Of a stretch of 64,000 nucleotides of DNA, positions 16,920 through 25,414 are shown in pieces. Below the pieces are notes generated by a model. The model searched no databases and was not told where the DNA came from. It saw only the letters and a list, made by a program, of their open reading frames with translations. The stretch's first letter is position 1; each line of letters begins with the position of its first letter. The DNA comes from JAHEEL01 sp942491345 (GTDB taxonomy: Bacteria; Actinomycetota; Acidimicrobiia; Spongiisociales; UBA5794): positions 248,001-312,000 of the forward strand of contig CALOAN010000021.1 in assembly GCA_942491345.1 (NCBI GenBank), read 5' to 3'. A program made the translations under genes and the position numbers.

Positions 16920-17258
16920 ATGGCGGATACCCCTCAGACTGAGGGAAAGAAACGAACCGCAAGTGAGGAATGGAACAAGCACGCCTTCCGGTACATTTCC
17001 GGGTTGGCGCTTCTTGTCCTCGCCATGGGCACGGTGGTATACCATTTCATCGAGGACTGGAGTTGGGTGGATTCGTTCTACTTCAGTTCGGTGGCCCTCA
17101 CGACCGTCGGATTCGGCGACCTCACACCCAGCACCGATGCCTCGAAGCTGTTCACCGTTTTCTACATCTTCTCCGGCATCGCGCTCATCGGTGCCGTGCT
17201 CAACGCGTTCCTGAAACTCCACGCGAAGAAGGTCTCGGATCGCCGCTCAGGGGACTGA
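16920..17258 (+). CDS. Two-TM potassium channel protein
   Basis: A 112-residue ion-channel (Ion_trans_2) protein: TM1 (about 24-44), pore helix and filter TTVGFGDLTP (about 61-70, GFG rather than GYG), then TM2 FTVFYIFSGIALIGAVLNAFL. No RCK domain is attached. ATG 16920 has GGAGG 9 bp upstream. It should form a tetrameric K+ channel like KcsA/MthK pores. GFG is an accepted K+ filter variant. The gap before it (16743-16919) contains a fragment resembling the dispersed repeat (CTCTCCCACTGAGG). Confidence 0.9.
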   Translation: MADTPQTEGKKRTASEEWNKHAFRYISGLALLVLAMGTVVYHFIEDWSWVDSFYFSSVALTTVGFGDLTPSTDASKLFTVFYIFSGIALIGAVLNAFLKLHAKKVSDRRSGD

Positions 17259-17299
17259 GCCGCAGGGCAATCCACCGCCGGTACTCCGATCACGATCTT

Positions 17300-18052
17300 T
17301 CAGATGCCTGCCCCGTGGACGAGTGCGGGCTCGAGGACGATCGAGTCGGTAGGACTGTCGCCATTCACGCGCTCTTCGAGCTGTTGCACCCGTTCGAAGA
17401 GGATCTCGATGACCCGAACGGCATGGTCGTCGCCACTCTCTTCTAGCGCCAAGCTCAACGCCGGTGCACCCGGAACGTGCTCGTCGATCACACGACCGGC
17501 CAATCCCACGACGGTCGAACCGGCCGGCACATCTTTCACGACCACGGCCCCGGCCCCTACTCGCGCGCCCGATCCGACAGCGACGGCGCCCAGGATCTTC
17601 GCCCCGGCTCCAACGACAACTCTGTCGCCGAGGGTTGGGTGCCGTTTCTGTTTCTTGAGGCTGGTGCCACCCAGCGTCACACCTTGGTAGAGCATGACGT
17701 CGTCACCGATCTCGGCGGTTTCGCCGATCACGACGCCCATGCCGTGGTCGATGACGAACCGGCGTCCGATCGTTGCCCCGGGGTGGATTTCGATGCCGGT
17801 CACGGCGCGGCTCGCCTGGCTTGCCAGCCGCGCAATGAATGGATGACCCCCGGTCCACAGTCGATGAGCAAACCGATGAATCGTCACTGCGTGGAGTCCG
17901 GGATAGAGAAGGAGCACTTCGGCGACACTTCGGGCCGCGGGGTCGCGGTCGAAGACGGCTTGAATATCCTCGCCGAGCCTCCCCCAGAGACGGAGCCACC
18001 ATCGCCTGGGCCCTTGACGCCCGCTCGCGGGCACGGAAGTCGGACGAGTCAC
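17300..18052 (-). CDS. cysE: Serine O-acetyltransferase
   Basis: A 250-residue hexapeptide-repeat transferase that acetylates L-serine with acetyl-CoA, the first step of cysteine synthesis. An N-terminal helical part (about 20-85) precedes the left-handed beta helix: GIEIHPGATIGRRFVIDHG, GVVIGETAEIG, VMLYQGVTLGG and KRHPTLGDRVVVGAGAKILG. The catalytic His/Asp (HPGA, IDHGMG) are present. The C-terminal tail (about 200-250) is longer than in E. coli and does not end in the classical CysK-binding Ile motif, although the last residues are GAGI, whose terminal Ile could still dock CysK. It overlaps cysK by 4 bp. Confidence 0.93.
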   Translation of the reverse strand: MTRPTSVPASGRQGPRRWWLRLWGRLGEDIQAVFDRDPAARSVAEVLLLYPGLHAVTIHRFAHRLWTGGHPFIARLASQASRAVTGIEIHPGATIGRRFVIDHGMGVVIGETAEIGDDVMLYQGVTLGGTSLKKQKRHPTLGDRVVVGAGAKILGAVAVGSGARVGAGAVVVKDVPAGSTVVGLAGRVIDEHVPGAPALSLALEESGDDHAVRVIEILFERVQQLEERVNGDSPTDSIVLEPALVHGAGI

Positions 18053-18999
18053 GGCGCGACGCTCGTTTCGTCATTCTGGGCCAGCCCCGCCGAGAGATAA
18101 CGCTCGCCGGTGTCGGGCAGGATGACGACGATGAGCTTCCCTGTGTTCTCCGGCCGGTTCGCGACGACGAGAGCAGCGTTGAGAGCTGCTCCGCTTGAGA
18201 TCCCCGCAAGGATTCCTTCCTCGCGTGCGAGACGGCGGGTGGTGTCGAAAGCTTCGTCGTTGGTGACGGTTATGATTTCGTCGATGATTTCCGGCCTGAG
18301 GACGTTTGGCACGAAGCCGGCTCCGATTCCCTGGATCTTGTGCGGACCCGGTTGACCACCCGACAGGACGGGGGAGTCTGCCGGTTCGACCGCCACCACG
18401 TGCAGCGAGGGTTTCCGATCCTTGAGTACCTCGCTGACACCGGTGATCGTTCCGCCGGTACCGACTCCCGCCACGAAGATGTCGATGTCGCCGTCCGTAT
18501 CAGACCAGATCTCTTCAGCGGTCGTTCGGCGGTGGATGTCCGGGTTGGCGGGATTCGAGAACTGTCGGAGCATGACCGCATCGGGAATCTCTGCCGCGAG
18601 CTGTTCGGCTCTCGAGATGGCTCCGTTCATGCCGGTCGTTCCATCGGTGAGCACAACCTCTGCGCCGAGCAGGCTCAGGAGCTGACGGCGTTCGATGCTC
18701 ATCGTGTCCGGCATGGTCAGTACGAGTCGGTAGCCCTTGGCCGCTGCGGCGGATGCCAATCCAATTCCGGTGTTGCCGCTTGTGGGTTCGACGAGCGTCG
18801 TTTCGCCAGGGCGCGCAGCACCCGCCCGCTCGGCAGCGTCGATCATGTTCAGGCCAATGCGGTCCTTCACGCTCGAGAGCGGATTGAACGACTCGACCTT
18901 CGCGACGATGCGAGCACCGCCGGTCGGAGAGAGGTGTCCAAGTTCGACGAGCGGTGTGCCGCCGATCGTCTCGGTGATATCGGAGAGTATCTGTCCCAT
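18049..18999 (-). CDS. cysK: Cysteine synthase A (O-acetylserine sulfhydrylase)
   Basis: A 316-residue PLP enzyme converting O-acetylserine and sulfide to cysteine. The PLP lysine is in NPLSSVKDRIGLNMI, the substrate loop is EPTSGNTGIGLA, and the phosphate-binding loop is GVGTGGTITGV. ATG 18999 is preceded by GGAGG; the longer frame to 19107 runs into the leader region and is not used. It is co-transcribed with cysE (ATGA). About 70 bp upstream of its start ends a Cys-rich leader peptide ORF, followed by a hairpin, so expression probably responds to charged tRNA-Cys. Confidence 0.95.
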   Translation of the reverse strand: MGQILSDITETIGGTPLVELGHLSPTGGARIVAKVESFNPLSSVKDRIGLNMIDAAERAGAARPGETTLVEPTSGNTGIGLASAAAAKGYRLVLTMPDTMSIERRQLLSLLGAEVVLTDGTTGMNGAISRAEQLAAEIPDAVMLRQFSNPANPDIHRRTTAEEIWSDTDGDIDIFVAGVGTGGTITGVSEVLKDRKPSLHVVAVEPADSPVLSGGQPGPHKIQGIGAGFVPNVLRPEIIDEIITVTNDEAFDTTRRLAREEGILAGISSGAALNAALVVANRPENTGKLIVVILPDTGERYLSAGLAQNDETSVAP

Positions 19000-19017
19000 T
19001 GTGGAAGTCCTCCAAGA

Positions 19018-19044
19018 GAAAAGCCCGGGCGATGTGCCGCGGGC
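19018..19044 (-). terminator. Attenuator-like hairpin in the cysK leader
   Basis: Reading the minus strand, GCCCG (19044-19040) pairs with CGGGC (19027-19023), with an inner CG/CG pair, followed directly by TTTTC (19022-19018). It lies 26 bp after the leader-peptide stop and 18 bp before the cysK ATG. The stem is short for a terminator, but its position between a leader ORF and the gene's SD is what an attenuator needs. I could not draw a convincing antiterminator, so a translational mechanism is equally possible. Confidence 0.5.
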
Positions 19045-19069
19045 CGTGTGCGTCAGGATTGTGGGGGAA

Positions 19070-19147
19070 TCAGGGACAGCAACATCGTTCCGCGGTTGAG
19101 CGCGCACAAGCGCAGGCGGAGCAGCGGAAGTTGATGAACGTTCTCAT
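19070..19147 (-). CDS. Cysteine-rich leader peptide upstream of cysK-cysE
   Basis: A 25-residue ORF from ATG 19147-19145 to TGA 19072-19070, too short for routine gene finding. It contains six Cys codons: CSACAC at residues 9-14 and CCC at 22-24, followed by Pro and stop. No SD precedes the ATG, and a -10-like TACCAT ends 12 bp upstream, so it is probably leaderless or nearly so. Polycysteine leaderless ORFs are known cysteine-responsive attenuators in mycobacteria; the resemblance here is strong. It lies in the 271-bp gap between sulP and cysK. Scarce Cys-tRNA would stall ribosomes at the CCC run and change expression of cysK-cysE. Confidence 0.78.
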   Translation of the reverse strand: MRTFINFRCSACACARSTAERCCCP

Positions 19148-19159
19148 ATTCGGGTCGGG

Positions 19160-19165
19160 ATGGTA
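19160..19165 (-). promoter_or_regulatory. Putative -10 box for the cysK leader transcript
   Basis: The minus strand reads TACCAT (19165-19160). Initiation 6-8 bp downstream would leave a 5' UTR of about five bases before the leader ATG. No convincing -35 is seen. The call rests on spacing and on agreement with the metY leader, which has a similar TACCTT 9 bp before its ATG. Confidence 0.4.
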
Positions 19166-19270
19166 CCGGTGGGGGAGCGGCAATCGCACCGAGATTCGAC
19201 AGCCCACCACCAGGGCGGTTGAAGAGGATCGCGAGCCGGGTTCACGTCGCCCGATCCGCGATCGCCACTG

Positions 19271-21013
19271 CTACTGCTCTGTGGCTTCGTCCGATGGGAA
19301 CTTGCTCAGGTGAATCTTGACGGCGGCAGCGATGTCGCTGTGAAAGTTCTCCCGTGGCATCACGTCGAGAAGACCGTCGCGTTCGAGCACCTCGGCCACC
19401 TGAGGTTTCACACGAGCCAGGTGCAGGTCGATGTTGCGTTGCTTGCCCGCCTCGGCGATTGCCTTGATCGTGTCCGCTCCCTCGGTATCGATGAAGTCGA
19501 CACCTTCCATGCTCAGAATCACGCCGTTCAAGCCGGGCTCTTCGCGGATTCGAATCTCCCGGAGATGATCGGCAAGCGCACCTGAGTTGACGAAGAACAG
19601 ACCGCCGTCGAACCGCACGATGGCGAGGCCTGGGAAGGTCTCACCCTCCGGGTGGTTCTTGAGATCGAAGAACGCGTGAGTGCCCTTCTTCCGGCCGAGC
19701 TCGGGCATGTACGGAAGTGAGGCGACGGCCACCAGCCAAAGGAGCGAGAGTCCGACGCCGATGAAGACACCCTGCAAGATGCCGAACGTCATAACGCCGA
19801 GCAACGCTGCCGTGGCGACCCAGAACTCGAATTGTTTGACGTCGTAGAGCCGTTTCATCTCGGGAACGTCCATCATCCCCATTACGACGGCCTGGATGAT
19901 GATCGCCCCGAGGACGGCATCGGGCAGTTCCGAGAACATCGGGGCAAGGAATAGCAGTGTCAGGATGATGAGGACGGCCTGGAACAGGTTCGACACCTGT
20001 GACTTAGCGCCTGCCTGGTCGTTCACCGGGCTCTTTGACAGGCTCCCGTTGACGAACACACCCTGGAAGAGACCGGACGACACGTTGGAAACACCCTGTG
20101 CGAGAAGTTCCTGGTTGATGTCGATGCGGTAGTTGTGTTTCGAGGCGTAGTCCCGGACAGCTGCCGTCGTGACAGAGAACCCGATCAACAGTAAGCCGAC
20201 GGCGCCGGCGATGATTGTGGCGAAGTTGTCGACGATGTACCCGATGTCGGGGAGGACCACGGCCGGGAGGCCACTCGGCACCTCGGCGATGAGTTCGACG
20301 CCACGGTCACCAAGGTCGAGAATCAGCGTCGCGACGATGCCCAGGATCACCGCGAGGAGTGCGCCCGGGACCTTTGGGGCGTAGATGGCGACGCCGAAGA
20401 CCAGGATCAGCGCCGCCACACCGACGACGACCGTGGTGCCGTTGGCGTCGGAAAGGCTCGTGACCCATGTCCACAGCTTCCCCCACGTGTTGGAACCGCC
20501 GGATTCGGTTCCGGTGATCTTGAACAGCTCGCCGGCGGCAACGTTGATCGCCACTCCGAACGTGAACCCGGTGAGAACGCTGGCCGCGAGGAAGTCTGAG
20601 ATCCAGCCCATCTTCAGCACGTACATGATGACGAAGAGCGCACCGGCCACGAGGACGATCGAAGCCGCGAGCTGAATTGCTTCTTCGGATCCGGAAGAAG
20701 CGACGGCCAGGACTGCGGCGCCGAGGACCGCGGCGGTCGACGAACTCGGGCCCTGGGTGACCTGTTTCGACGTGGTGAAGAGAGCGAAGCCGATGAGTCC
20801 GGCCGCTGCCGCGTAGAGGCCGTACTGCACGGGTACGCCGCTGATCGTTGCGTACCCGAGCGACGTCGGGACCATGAGTGCCCAGACGGAGAGACCCGCG
20901 ATCAGGTCGCCCTTCAGCCAGTCCTTGTTGTAGTTGGGGAGCCAATGGAAGATCGGCATGATCCGGGCGAGTCCGGTCGGCGCCTCACTCTTGGTCTTCG
21001 TGTCGGCTGCCAC
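19271..21013 (-). CDS. SulP-family anion permease with STAS domain
   Basis: A 580-residue SLC26/SulP transporter. The membrane part (about 25-430) starts with the family signature GDLIAGLSVWALMVPTSLGYA and GVPVQYGLYAAAAGLIGFALF; the C-terminal STAS domain (about 455-565) has IVRFDGGLFFVNSGALADHLR and GVILSMEGVDFIDTEGADTI. The GTG at 21013 follows GGAGG. SulP proteins carry sulfate, bicarbonate or other anions. The position upstream of cysK-cysE on the same strand argues for sulfate, but that is by context. The promoter region holds a 60-bp tandem repeat. Confidence 0.92.
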   Translation of the reverse strand: MAADTKTKSEAPTGLARIMPIFHWLPNYNKDWLKGDLIAGLSVWALMVPTSLGYATISGVPVQYGLYAAAAGLIGFALFTTSKQVTQGPSSSTAAVLGAAVLAVASSGSEEAIQLAASIVLVAGALFVIMYVLKMGWISDFLAASVLTGFTFGVAINVAAGELFKITGTESGGSNTWGKLWTWVTSLSDANGTTVVVGVAALILVFGVAIYAPKVPGALLAVILGIVATLILDLGDRGVELIAEVPSGLPAVVLPDIGYIVDNFATIIAGAVGLLLIGFSVTTAAVRDYASKHNYRIDINQELLAQGVSNVSSGLFQGVFVNGSLSKSPVNDQAGAKSQVSNLFQAVLIILTLLFLAPMFSELPDAVLGAIIIQAVVMGMMDVPEMKRLYDVKQFEFWVATAALLGVMTFGILQGVFIGVGLSLLWLVAVASLPYMPELGRKKGTHAFFDLKNHPEGETFPGLAIVRFDGGLFFVNSGALADHLREIRIREEPGLNGVILSMEGVDFIDTEGADTIKAIAEAGKQRNIDLHLARVKPQVAEVLERDGLLDVMPRENFHSDIAAAVKIHLSKFPSDEATEQ

Positions 21014-21087
21014 GTGAGTCCTCCAGTATGCCCGGAATTGGGGACTCTACTGCTCCACGCGTGGGGTCTGTTTGTGGCGGGCTCCTT

Positions 21088-21195
21088 CCATTCCGCGGGC
21101 TGACGGCGCCGCATACGGGGTGGAGAACCCTGGGTTCGCTGCGCCGACCATTCCGCGGGCTGACGGCGCCGTATGCGGGGTGGAGAACCCTGGGT
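21088..21195. repeat. 60-bp tandem direct repeat between divergent sulP and permease genes
   Basis: Two copies of a 48-bp segment beginning CCATTCCGCGGGCTGACGG (21088-21135 and 21148-21195), with a period of 60 bp and two mismatches (C/T and A/G in GCCGCATACGGGG versus GCCGTATGCGGGG). Both copies end GGAGAACCCTGGGT. They fill most of the 198-bp gap between the sulP start and the 21212 gene start. No matching copy was noticed elsewhere in the window. Confidence 0.85.
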
Positions 21196-21211
21196 ACGCA
21201 GGTAGGGCAGA

Positions 21212-23689
21212 ATGGTGGCGATGGCGACCCAACCGACCACCGGACGGGGCACCCTCGGCACTTTCGCCGGGGTGTTCACGCCGTCGATCCTCACCATCCT
21301 CGGGATCATCCTGTTCCTGCGGATGGGGTTCGTGGTCGGCAACGCCGGACTCACCCAGACGCTGCTGATCATCGGCCTGGCGACCGGCGTCGCGGTACTG
21401 ACGAGCATCTCGCTTGCGGCTATCGCCACCAACATTCAAGTGAGGGGAGGCGGCGACTACTACCTCATCTCGAGGACACTCGGCGTGGAGTTCGGCGGTG
21501 CCATCGGGGTTGTCCTCTTCCTGGCACAGTCGGTCTCGGTCGGGTTCTATGCGATCGGCTTCGGTGAGATCACCGCCGACCTCCTCGGATTCGACTCGAA
21601 GATCTCGGTGCAGATCATTGCTCTGCTCGCCGTCCTCCTGCTGTCCGGATTCGTGTGGGCCGGCGCCGACGTCGCCAGCCGGTTCCAGTTCGTCGTGATG
21701 GCCTTCCTCGTTGCCGCTCTCCTTTCCTTCTATGCCGGTGCCTTCGGCTCTGCAGATTCGGTGACCCTCAGTGAGGGCTGGAGTTCGCCGCCGGAGGCAC
21801 TCGGCTTTTGGGCCGTGTTCGCCATCTTCTTCCCCGCCGTCACCGGCTTCACTCAGGGCGTCAGCATGTCCGGGGATCTCAAGGATCCAGCCAAGAGCCT
21901 GCCGCGCGGAACGTTCGCCGCGGTTGGCCTGTCGACGATCGTGTACGTGACCGTGGCGATCATCCTCGCGGCGTCGGTGCCGCAGATTCTCCTGGTGGAC
22001 GATGCAGGAGAGGCGATGCGCACGATCGCCCTGATCGGACCGCTCATCGTCATCGGAGTCATCGCCGCGACGCTTTCGTCGGCGATGGCCTCGTTCCTCG
22101 GTGCTCCGCGCATCCTTCAGTCGCTGGCCTCGGATCGCGTGTTCCCGGTGCTCAACGTCTTCGCCAGGGGTCACGGACCGCAGTCGAATCCGCGCCTGGC
22201 GGCGCTGCTCTCGCTCGCGATCGCGATCCTCACCCTCGGCCTCGGCAGCCTCGATGCCATTGCGGCGGTGGTGTCGATGTTCTTCCTCATCTCCTACGGA
22301 CTGCTCAACTACGCGACGTACTGGGAAGCACGCGCCAAGAGCCCGTCATTCCGCCCCCGGTTCCGATTCTTCGATCAACGCCTCAGCCTCCTCGGAGCCG
22401 TCGCCTGCCTTGGTGCGATGCTGGCGATCAATGTGATCGCCGGCGCTGCGGCGCTGCTCGTCATGTTCGGCGTATACCAGTACCTCTCCCGACGACGGTC
22501 GCCGGAACGCTGGGCCGACTCTGCGCCATCTCATTACTTCCAGCGAGCGACCGAGAGCATCCGTTCCCTATCCAAAGAAGAGCAACACGCCCGCAATTGG
22601 CGCCCGCAGGTGCTCGCATTCTCAGCGGACCCGCGGCGTCGCGAACGGCTGATCCGCTTCGCATCGTGGCTCGAGGGAGGAAGCGGCTTTACCGCCGCGA
22701 TCCGCGTGCTGGAAGGTGAAGGCGCTCTCATGCGCCGCGAGCGAGACCGGGCAGAGGCTGAGCTTCGCGAGCAGATCGAACAGCTGGACCTCGATGTCTA
22801 CTCGCGTGTTGTCCTAGCAGCGGACTCGATGGAGGGATTGCCGGTGGTGGTGCAGTCGTTCGGAATCGGCGCGCTGGAGGCGAACACGGCCTTGTTTGGC
22901 TGGCCGGAGGATCCGAACGAGGAGCGTCGTGTCCCGTACATCCGATCCCTCCTCGACATCTCCCGGCTCGGGGTGAACGTCGTCGCGATGTGGAGCGATG
23001 AACAACGCTGGGGGGCCATGACGGCGCGGTCCAGGCGAAACCGCCGAATCGATGTCTGGTGGAACGACGGCGACTCGAGCCGCCTGGCGCTGCTGGTCGC
23101 GTACCTCTTCACACGGAACTCGGAGTGGTCACGCGCCTCGATTCGTGTTCTGGCCGGGGCCAGCGCGGAAGGCCTCGTCCAGCGGCGTGCCGAGCTAGCC
23201 GCGATGCTCGAGGAGGCTCGAATCCAGGCCGACGTCGTTTGCCTTATCGAACCTGACCAGGCGACCATCGTCAACGCGTGTGCCGATGCAGCCTTGGTCC
23301 TCGTCACCATGCGGATCCGAGGCGACGACACGTTGGATGCCCTCGGCGGTGATCTTGACCTGCTCCTGCGCCGCCTGCCTATGGCGGCCGCAGTACTGGC
23401 GGGAGAGTCGTTCGATCTCCTTGCCGGACCCGAATCTGGTCATCATGAATCGCTGACGGAGGCGGAGGAGGCGCTCGCGGAGGCCAAAGCACGGCTTGCG
23501 ACGCTCGAGAAGAAGCTGGTTGAGGCCTCGGCAGCTCTTGAGGTCGCGGTCGCGACCGACGGGTCTGGTCCGGGCGACGACTTCGAGGACCTCGACCGTC
23601 AGCGCGAGATCGTGCTGCGGCGGACCATCAAGGCTCGCGTTCGCGTCGAATCAGCGCAGGCCGACGTCGATGCGTTGCTGGTCCCTTAG
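21212..23689 (+). CDS. SLC12-like amino acid/cation-chloride permease (APC superfamily)
   Basis: An 825-residue protein. The first 430 residues hold about 12 TM helices and open with LGTFAGVFTPSILTILGIILFLRMGFVVGNAGL, the signature of the cation-chloride cotransporter branch (SLC12) of the APC superfamily. The remaining 390 residues are soluble, cytoplasmic and match the SLC12 C-terminal domain in layout; a coiled-coil-like segment (SLTEAEEALAEAKARLATLEKK) lies near the end. The start is ATG 21212, with ATG 21224 also possible. It could carry amino acids, or K+/Cl- given the nearby K+ genes; sequence alone does not decide. Confidence 0.82.
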   Translation: MVAMATQPTTGRGTLGTFAGVFTPSILTILGIILFLRMGFVVGNAGLTQTLLIIGLATGVAVLTSISLAAIATNIQVRGGGDYYLISRTLGVEFGGAIGVVLFLAQSVSVGFYAIGFGEITADLLGFDSKISVQIIALLAVLLLSGFVWAGADVASRFQFVVMAFLVAALLSFYAGAFGSADSVTLSEGWSSPPEALGFWAVFAIFFPAVTGFTQGVSMSGDLKDPAKSLPRGTFAAVGLSTIVYVTVAIILAASVPQILLVDDAGEAMRTIALIGPLIVIGVIAATLSSAMASFLGAPRILQSLASDRVFPVLNVFARGHGPQSNPRLAALLSLAIAILTLGLGSLDAIAAVVSMFFLISYGLLNYATYWEARAKSPSFRPRFRFFDQRLSLLGAVACLGAMLAINVIAGAAALLVMFGVYQYLSRRRSPERWADSAPSHYFQRATESIRSLSKEEQHARNWRPQVLAFSADPRRRERLIRFASWLEGGSGFTAAIRVLEGEGALMRRERDRAEAELREQIEQLDLDVYSRVVLAADSMEGLPVVVQSFGIGALEANTALFGWPEDPNEERRVPYIRSLLDISRLGVNVVAMWSDEQRWGAMTARSRRNRRIDVWWNDGDSSRLALLVAYLFTRNSEWSRASIRVLAGASAEGLVQRRAELAAMLEEARIQADVVCLIEPDQATIVNACADAALVLVTMRIRGDDTLDALGGDLDLLLRRLPMAAAVLAGESFDLLAGPESGHHESLTEAEEALAEAKARLATLEKKLVEASAALEVAVATDGSGPGDDFEDLDRQREIVLRRTIKARVRVESAQADVDALLVP

Positions 23690-23772
23690 CTCTCACACGA
23701 ACGGAAGAAGCTCGGTGAGTGGAGTTCCGCCTGGTACCGTCATCTGCAGGTGAGCATGAGAAGGAGGAGACG

Positions 23773-23958
23773 ATGGGTGATTTCCTGAAGGCCCTATTGG
23801 CGGCGTTCATTGCATTTGCACTGTTCACGTTCCCGGCGACCTGGCTGTTGATGCTGTTCTTCGGGAATATCGGCTGGGAACTGTCCTATGTGGGAACCCT
23901 CCCTCTCGGGATCCTGGTCTCGGTCCTGCTCGGTGGCGTACTCAGCCGTCCCTGGTAG
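23773..23958 (+). CDS. Small two-TM membrane protein
   Basis: A 61-residue protein. ATG 23773 has an excellent SD (AAGGAGG, spacing 5). It contains two hydrophobic helices: FLKALLAAFIAFALFTFPATWLLMLFF and YVGTLPLGILVSVLLGGVL, joined by a short loop, ending SRPW. No family recognised. It follows the SLC12-like gene by 83 bp and is closed by a strong terminator, so the two may share a transcript. Confidence 0.78.
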   Translation: MGDFLKALLAAFIAFALFTFPATWLLMLFFGNIGWELSYVGTLPLGILVSVLLGGVLSRPW

Positions 23959-23982
23959 AACGTCGTCAGAAGACAATCGCAG

Positions 23983-24012
23983 AGAGGCGACCTCGCACTC
24001 GAGGTCGCCTCT
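23983..24012 (+). terminator. Bidirectional rho-independent terminator
   Basis: A perfect 13-bp stem, AGAGGCGACCTCG (23983-23995) with CGAGGTCGCCTCT (24000-24012), a CACT loop and a following TCTTC. It sits between the convergent 23773 gene and the 24054 gene and could serve both. Confidence 0.85.
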
Positions 24013-24053
24013 TCTTCGTTCCGTCGTGCGCTGCCGACGTGGAGTTCGTGTTG

Positions 24054-24719
24054 TCACCTACTCGCATGGTCGGGCCGCGTAAGGCCGATTGTCACGCTTG
24101 CGATGAGCACCCAGACTGGGAACCCGACTCCGATCGGTTCGAACACGAGAGGGAACAGGAACAGGAGCGCTCCTCCTGCATACCCGAGGAACGCGAGCCA
24201 ATTGGGGAGTACCGGTGCGCGCAGGATCAGAGTCGAGGTCGTGAACATGAAGACAGCCTGCATACGGGGTCCAATGACGAGGAGCAGTCCGGTGGCGGTG
24301 CCGATCGCGTACGTCGCAGATGCCTGGTCGACCGATGCATTGTCGACCACCGAGAATGCAAGCGCTGGCGCCGCGAGTGCGACCGCGCCTGTGATGTAGG
24401 TTGCGACGTAGAGAACCGCCGATCCGAGGAATACCGTCGAGAAGAACCGATCCTCATGATCGCCGATCCTTCGTCGAATGACGGCGACAAACCAGAGAAA
24501 CGCCACCGATGCGATCGACACAAGGCTCAAGCCGACGGTGAGCGTGGCCCGATTCCCGGCATCTTCGAACCAACTGATTGCCGTTCCGTTCGCGAGGCTC
24601 AGATCAGCGGGGAGGCGCAGCAGGAACAGCGCCACGATCGTGAGCACGGCGTAGGCGACGCCCGCGATCGCAGCGGACTCGATTGACCGCAACCGCTCGC
24701 GTCTCGGAACGCCGCTCAC
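24054..24719 (-). CDS. Hypothetical integral membrane protein
   Basis: About 221 residues from GTG 24719 (VSGVPRRERLRS); the frame is open to 24794, but that extension is not membrane-like. Six hydrophobic helices are visible (AAIAGVAYAVLTIVALFLL, LTVGLSLVSIASVAFLWFV, TVFLGSAVLYVATYITGAVAL, IGTATGLLLVIG, VFMFTTSTLILR, WLAFLGYAGGALLFLFPLVF). The arrangement resembles DUF4386-type membrane proteins, but I cannot confirm that. It stands alone with no operon partner. Confidence 0.65.
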   Translation of the reverse strand: MSGVPRRERLRSIESAAIAGVAYAVLTIVALFLLRLPADLSLANGTAISWFEDAGNRATLTVGLSLVSIASVAFLWFVAVIRRRIGDHEDRFFSTVFLGSAVLYVATYITGAVALAAPALAFSVVDNASVDQASATYAIGTATGLLLVIGPRMQAVFMFTTSTLILRAPVLPNWLAFLGYAGGALLFLFPLVFEPIGVGFPVWVLIASVTIGLTRPDHASR

Positions 24720-24898
24720 CCGGCGAGTATGGCACGACCCCAGCCGCCGGTCGTTGTGCGAGTCGGAGGAGACACAATCATCTCCTCGGAGCACCGCGCG
24801 GTTCCACCATTCTGGCGATTCTCAGCGTTGCTGGCCGGAGCCGCCCCCACTTCTGTACCCAAGTCGGACTCCCGTTGGGGAGGCCGATGCTTCGCTCT

Positions 24899-25291
24899 CT
24901 AGCCGGCCGCGGTGGTGGTGGGTGCCGGTGCCTCCGTCGTCGTCGCTGCCGGAGCCGTCGTGTCCGTCGAGTCATCGCCGGATGCGTTCATGAGGACGGC
25001 GATCAGTACGACGATCGCGATGATCGCGAGGACCACCCCGATGATCGTCCCGAACGCGGATCCGCGTTTCTGGGTGACTTGAACGGTCGTTGCTGGCTGG
25101 GGCTGCGGCGGAACCGGTGCCTCCGTGCCGGGGGCCGGTGGAGCACTTGCGACATCCGCACCCATGGGATCGGGATCCGTCCCGGTGTTGCCTCCCGAGC
25201 TCACCTGGTTGGTCCATTGTGCGCCGTTCCAATACCGATATGAGTACTTGGTGGTCGGGTCGGTGTACCAACCGGCTGGTCGCTGAGACAT
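24899..25291 (-). CDS. DUF2510 domain membrane protein
   Basis: A 130-residue protein. The N-terminal DUF2510 motif PAGWYTDPTTKYSYRYWNGAQWT (about 5-27) is an actinobacterial marker. A Pro-rich linker (45-75), one TM (about 83-102, TIIGVVLAIIAIVVLIAVLM) and a Thr/Ala/Pro-rich extracellular tail follow. The topology is a cytoplasmic DUF2510 head with the tail outside. Such proteins are widespread and uncharacterised. A SD (GGAG) precedes the ATG. Confidence 0.88.
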   Translation of the reverse strand: MSQRPAGWYTDPTTKYSYRYWNGAQWTNQVSSGGNTGTDPDPMGADVASAPPAPGTEAPVPPQPQPATTVQVTQKRGSAFGTIIGVVLAIIAIVVLIAVLMNASGDDSTDTTAPAATTTEAPAPTTTAAG

Positions 25292-25414
25292 GTGTTCTCC
25301 TTCGTCGTGCTGTGTTCACCCTACGACGTTGGTCCTGCTGAATGGACCACCCTAATTGGGTACCTATGCGGAATTGGGTTGATTTCTTGGCTGGGGACGG
25401 TCGTTCGCGGCAGG

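Noticed and set aside
19000..19270. T-box riboswitch ahead of cysK
   Set aside because: No T-box sequence (TGGNACCGCG) or specifier-loop layout was found; the Cys-rich ORF explains the leader.
21047..22174. A 375-residue minus-strand open frame containing PGFSTP repeats
   Set aside because: Mostly antisense to the SLC12-like permease; the PGFSTP part is the translated 60-bp tandem repeat.
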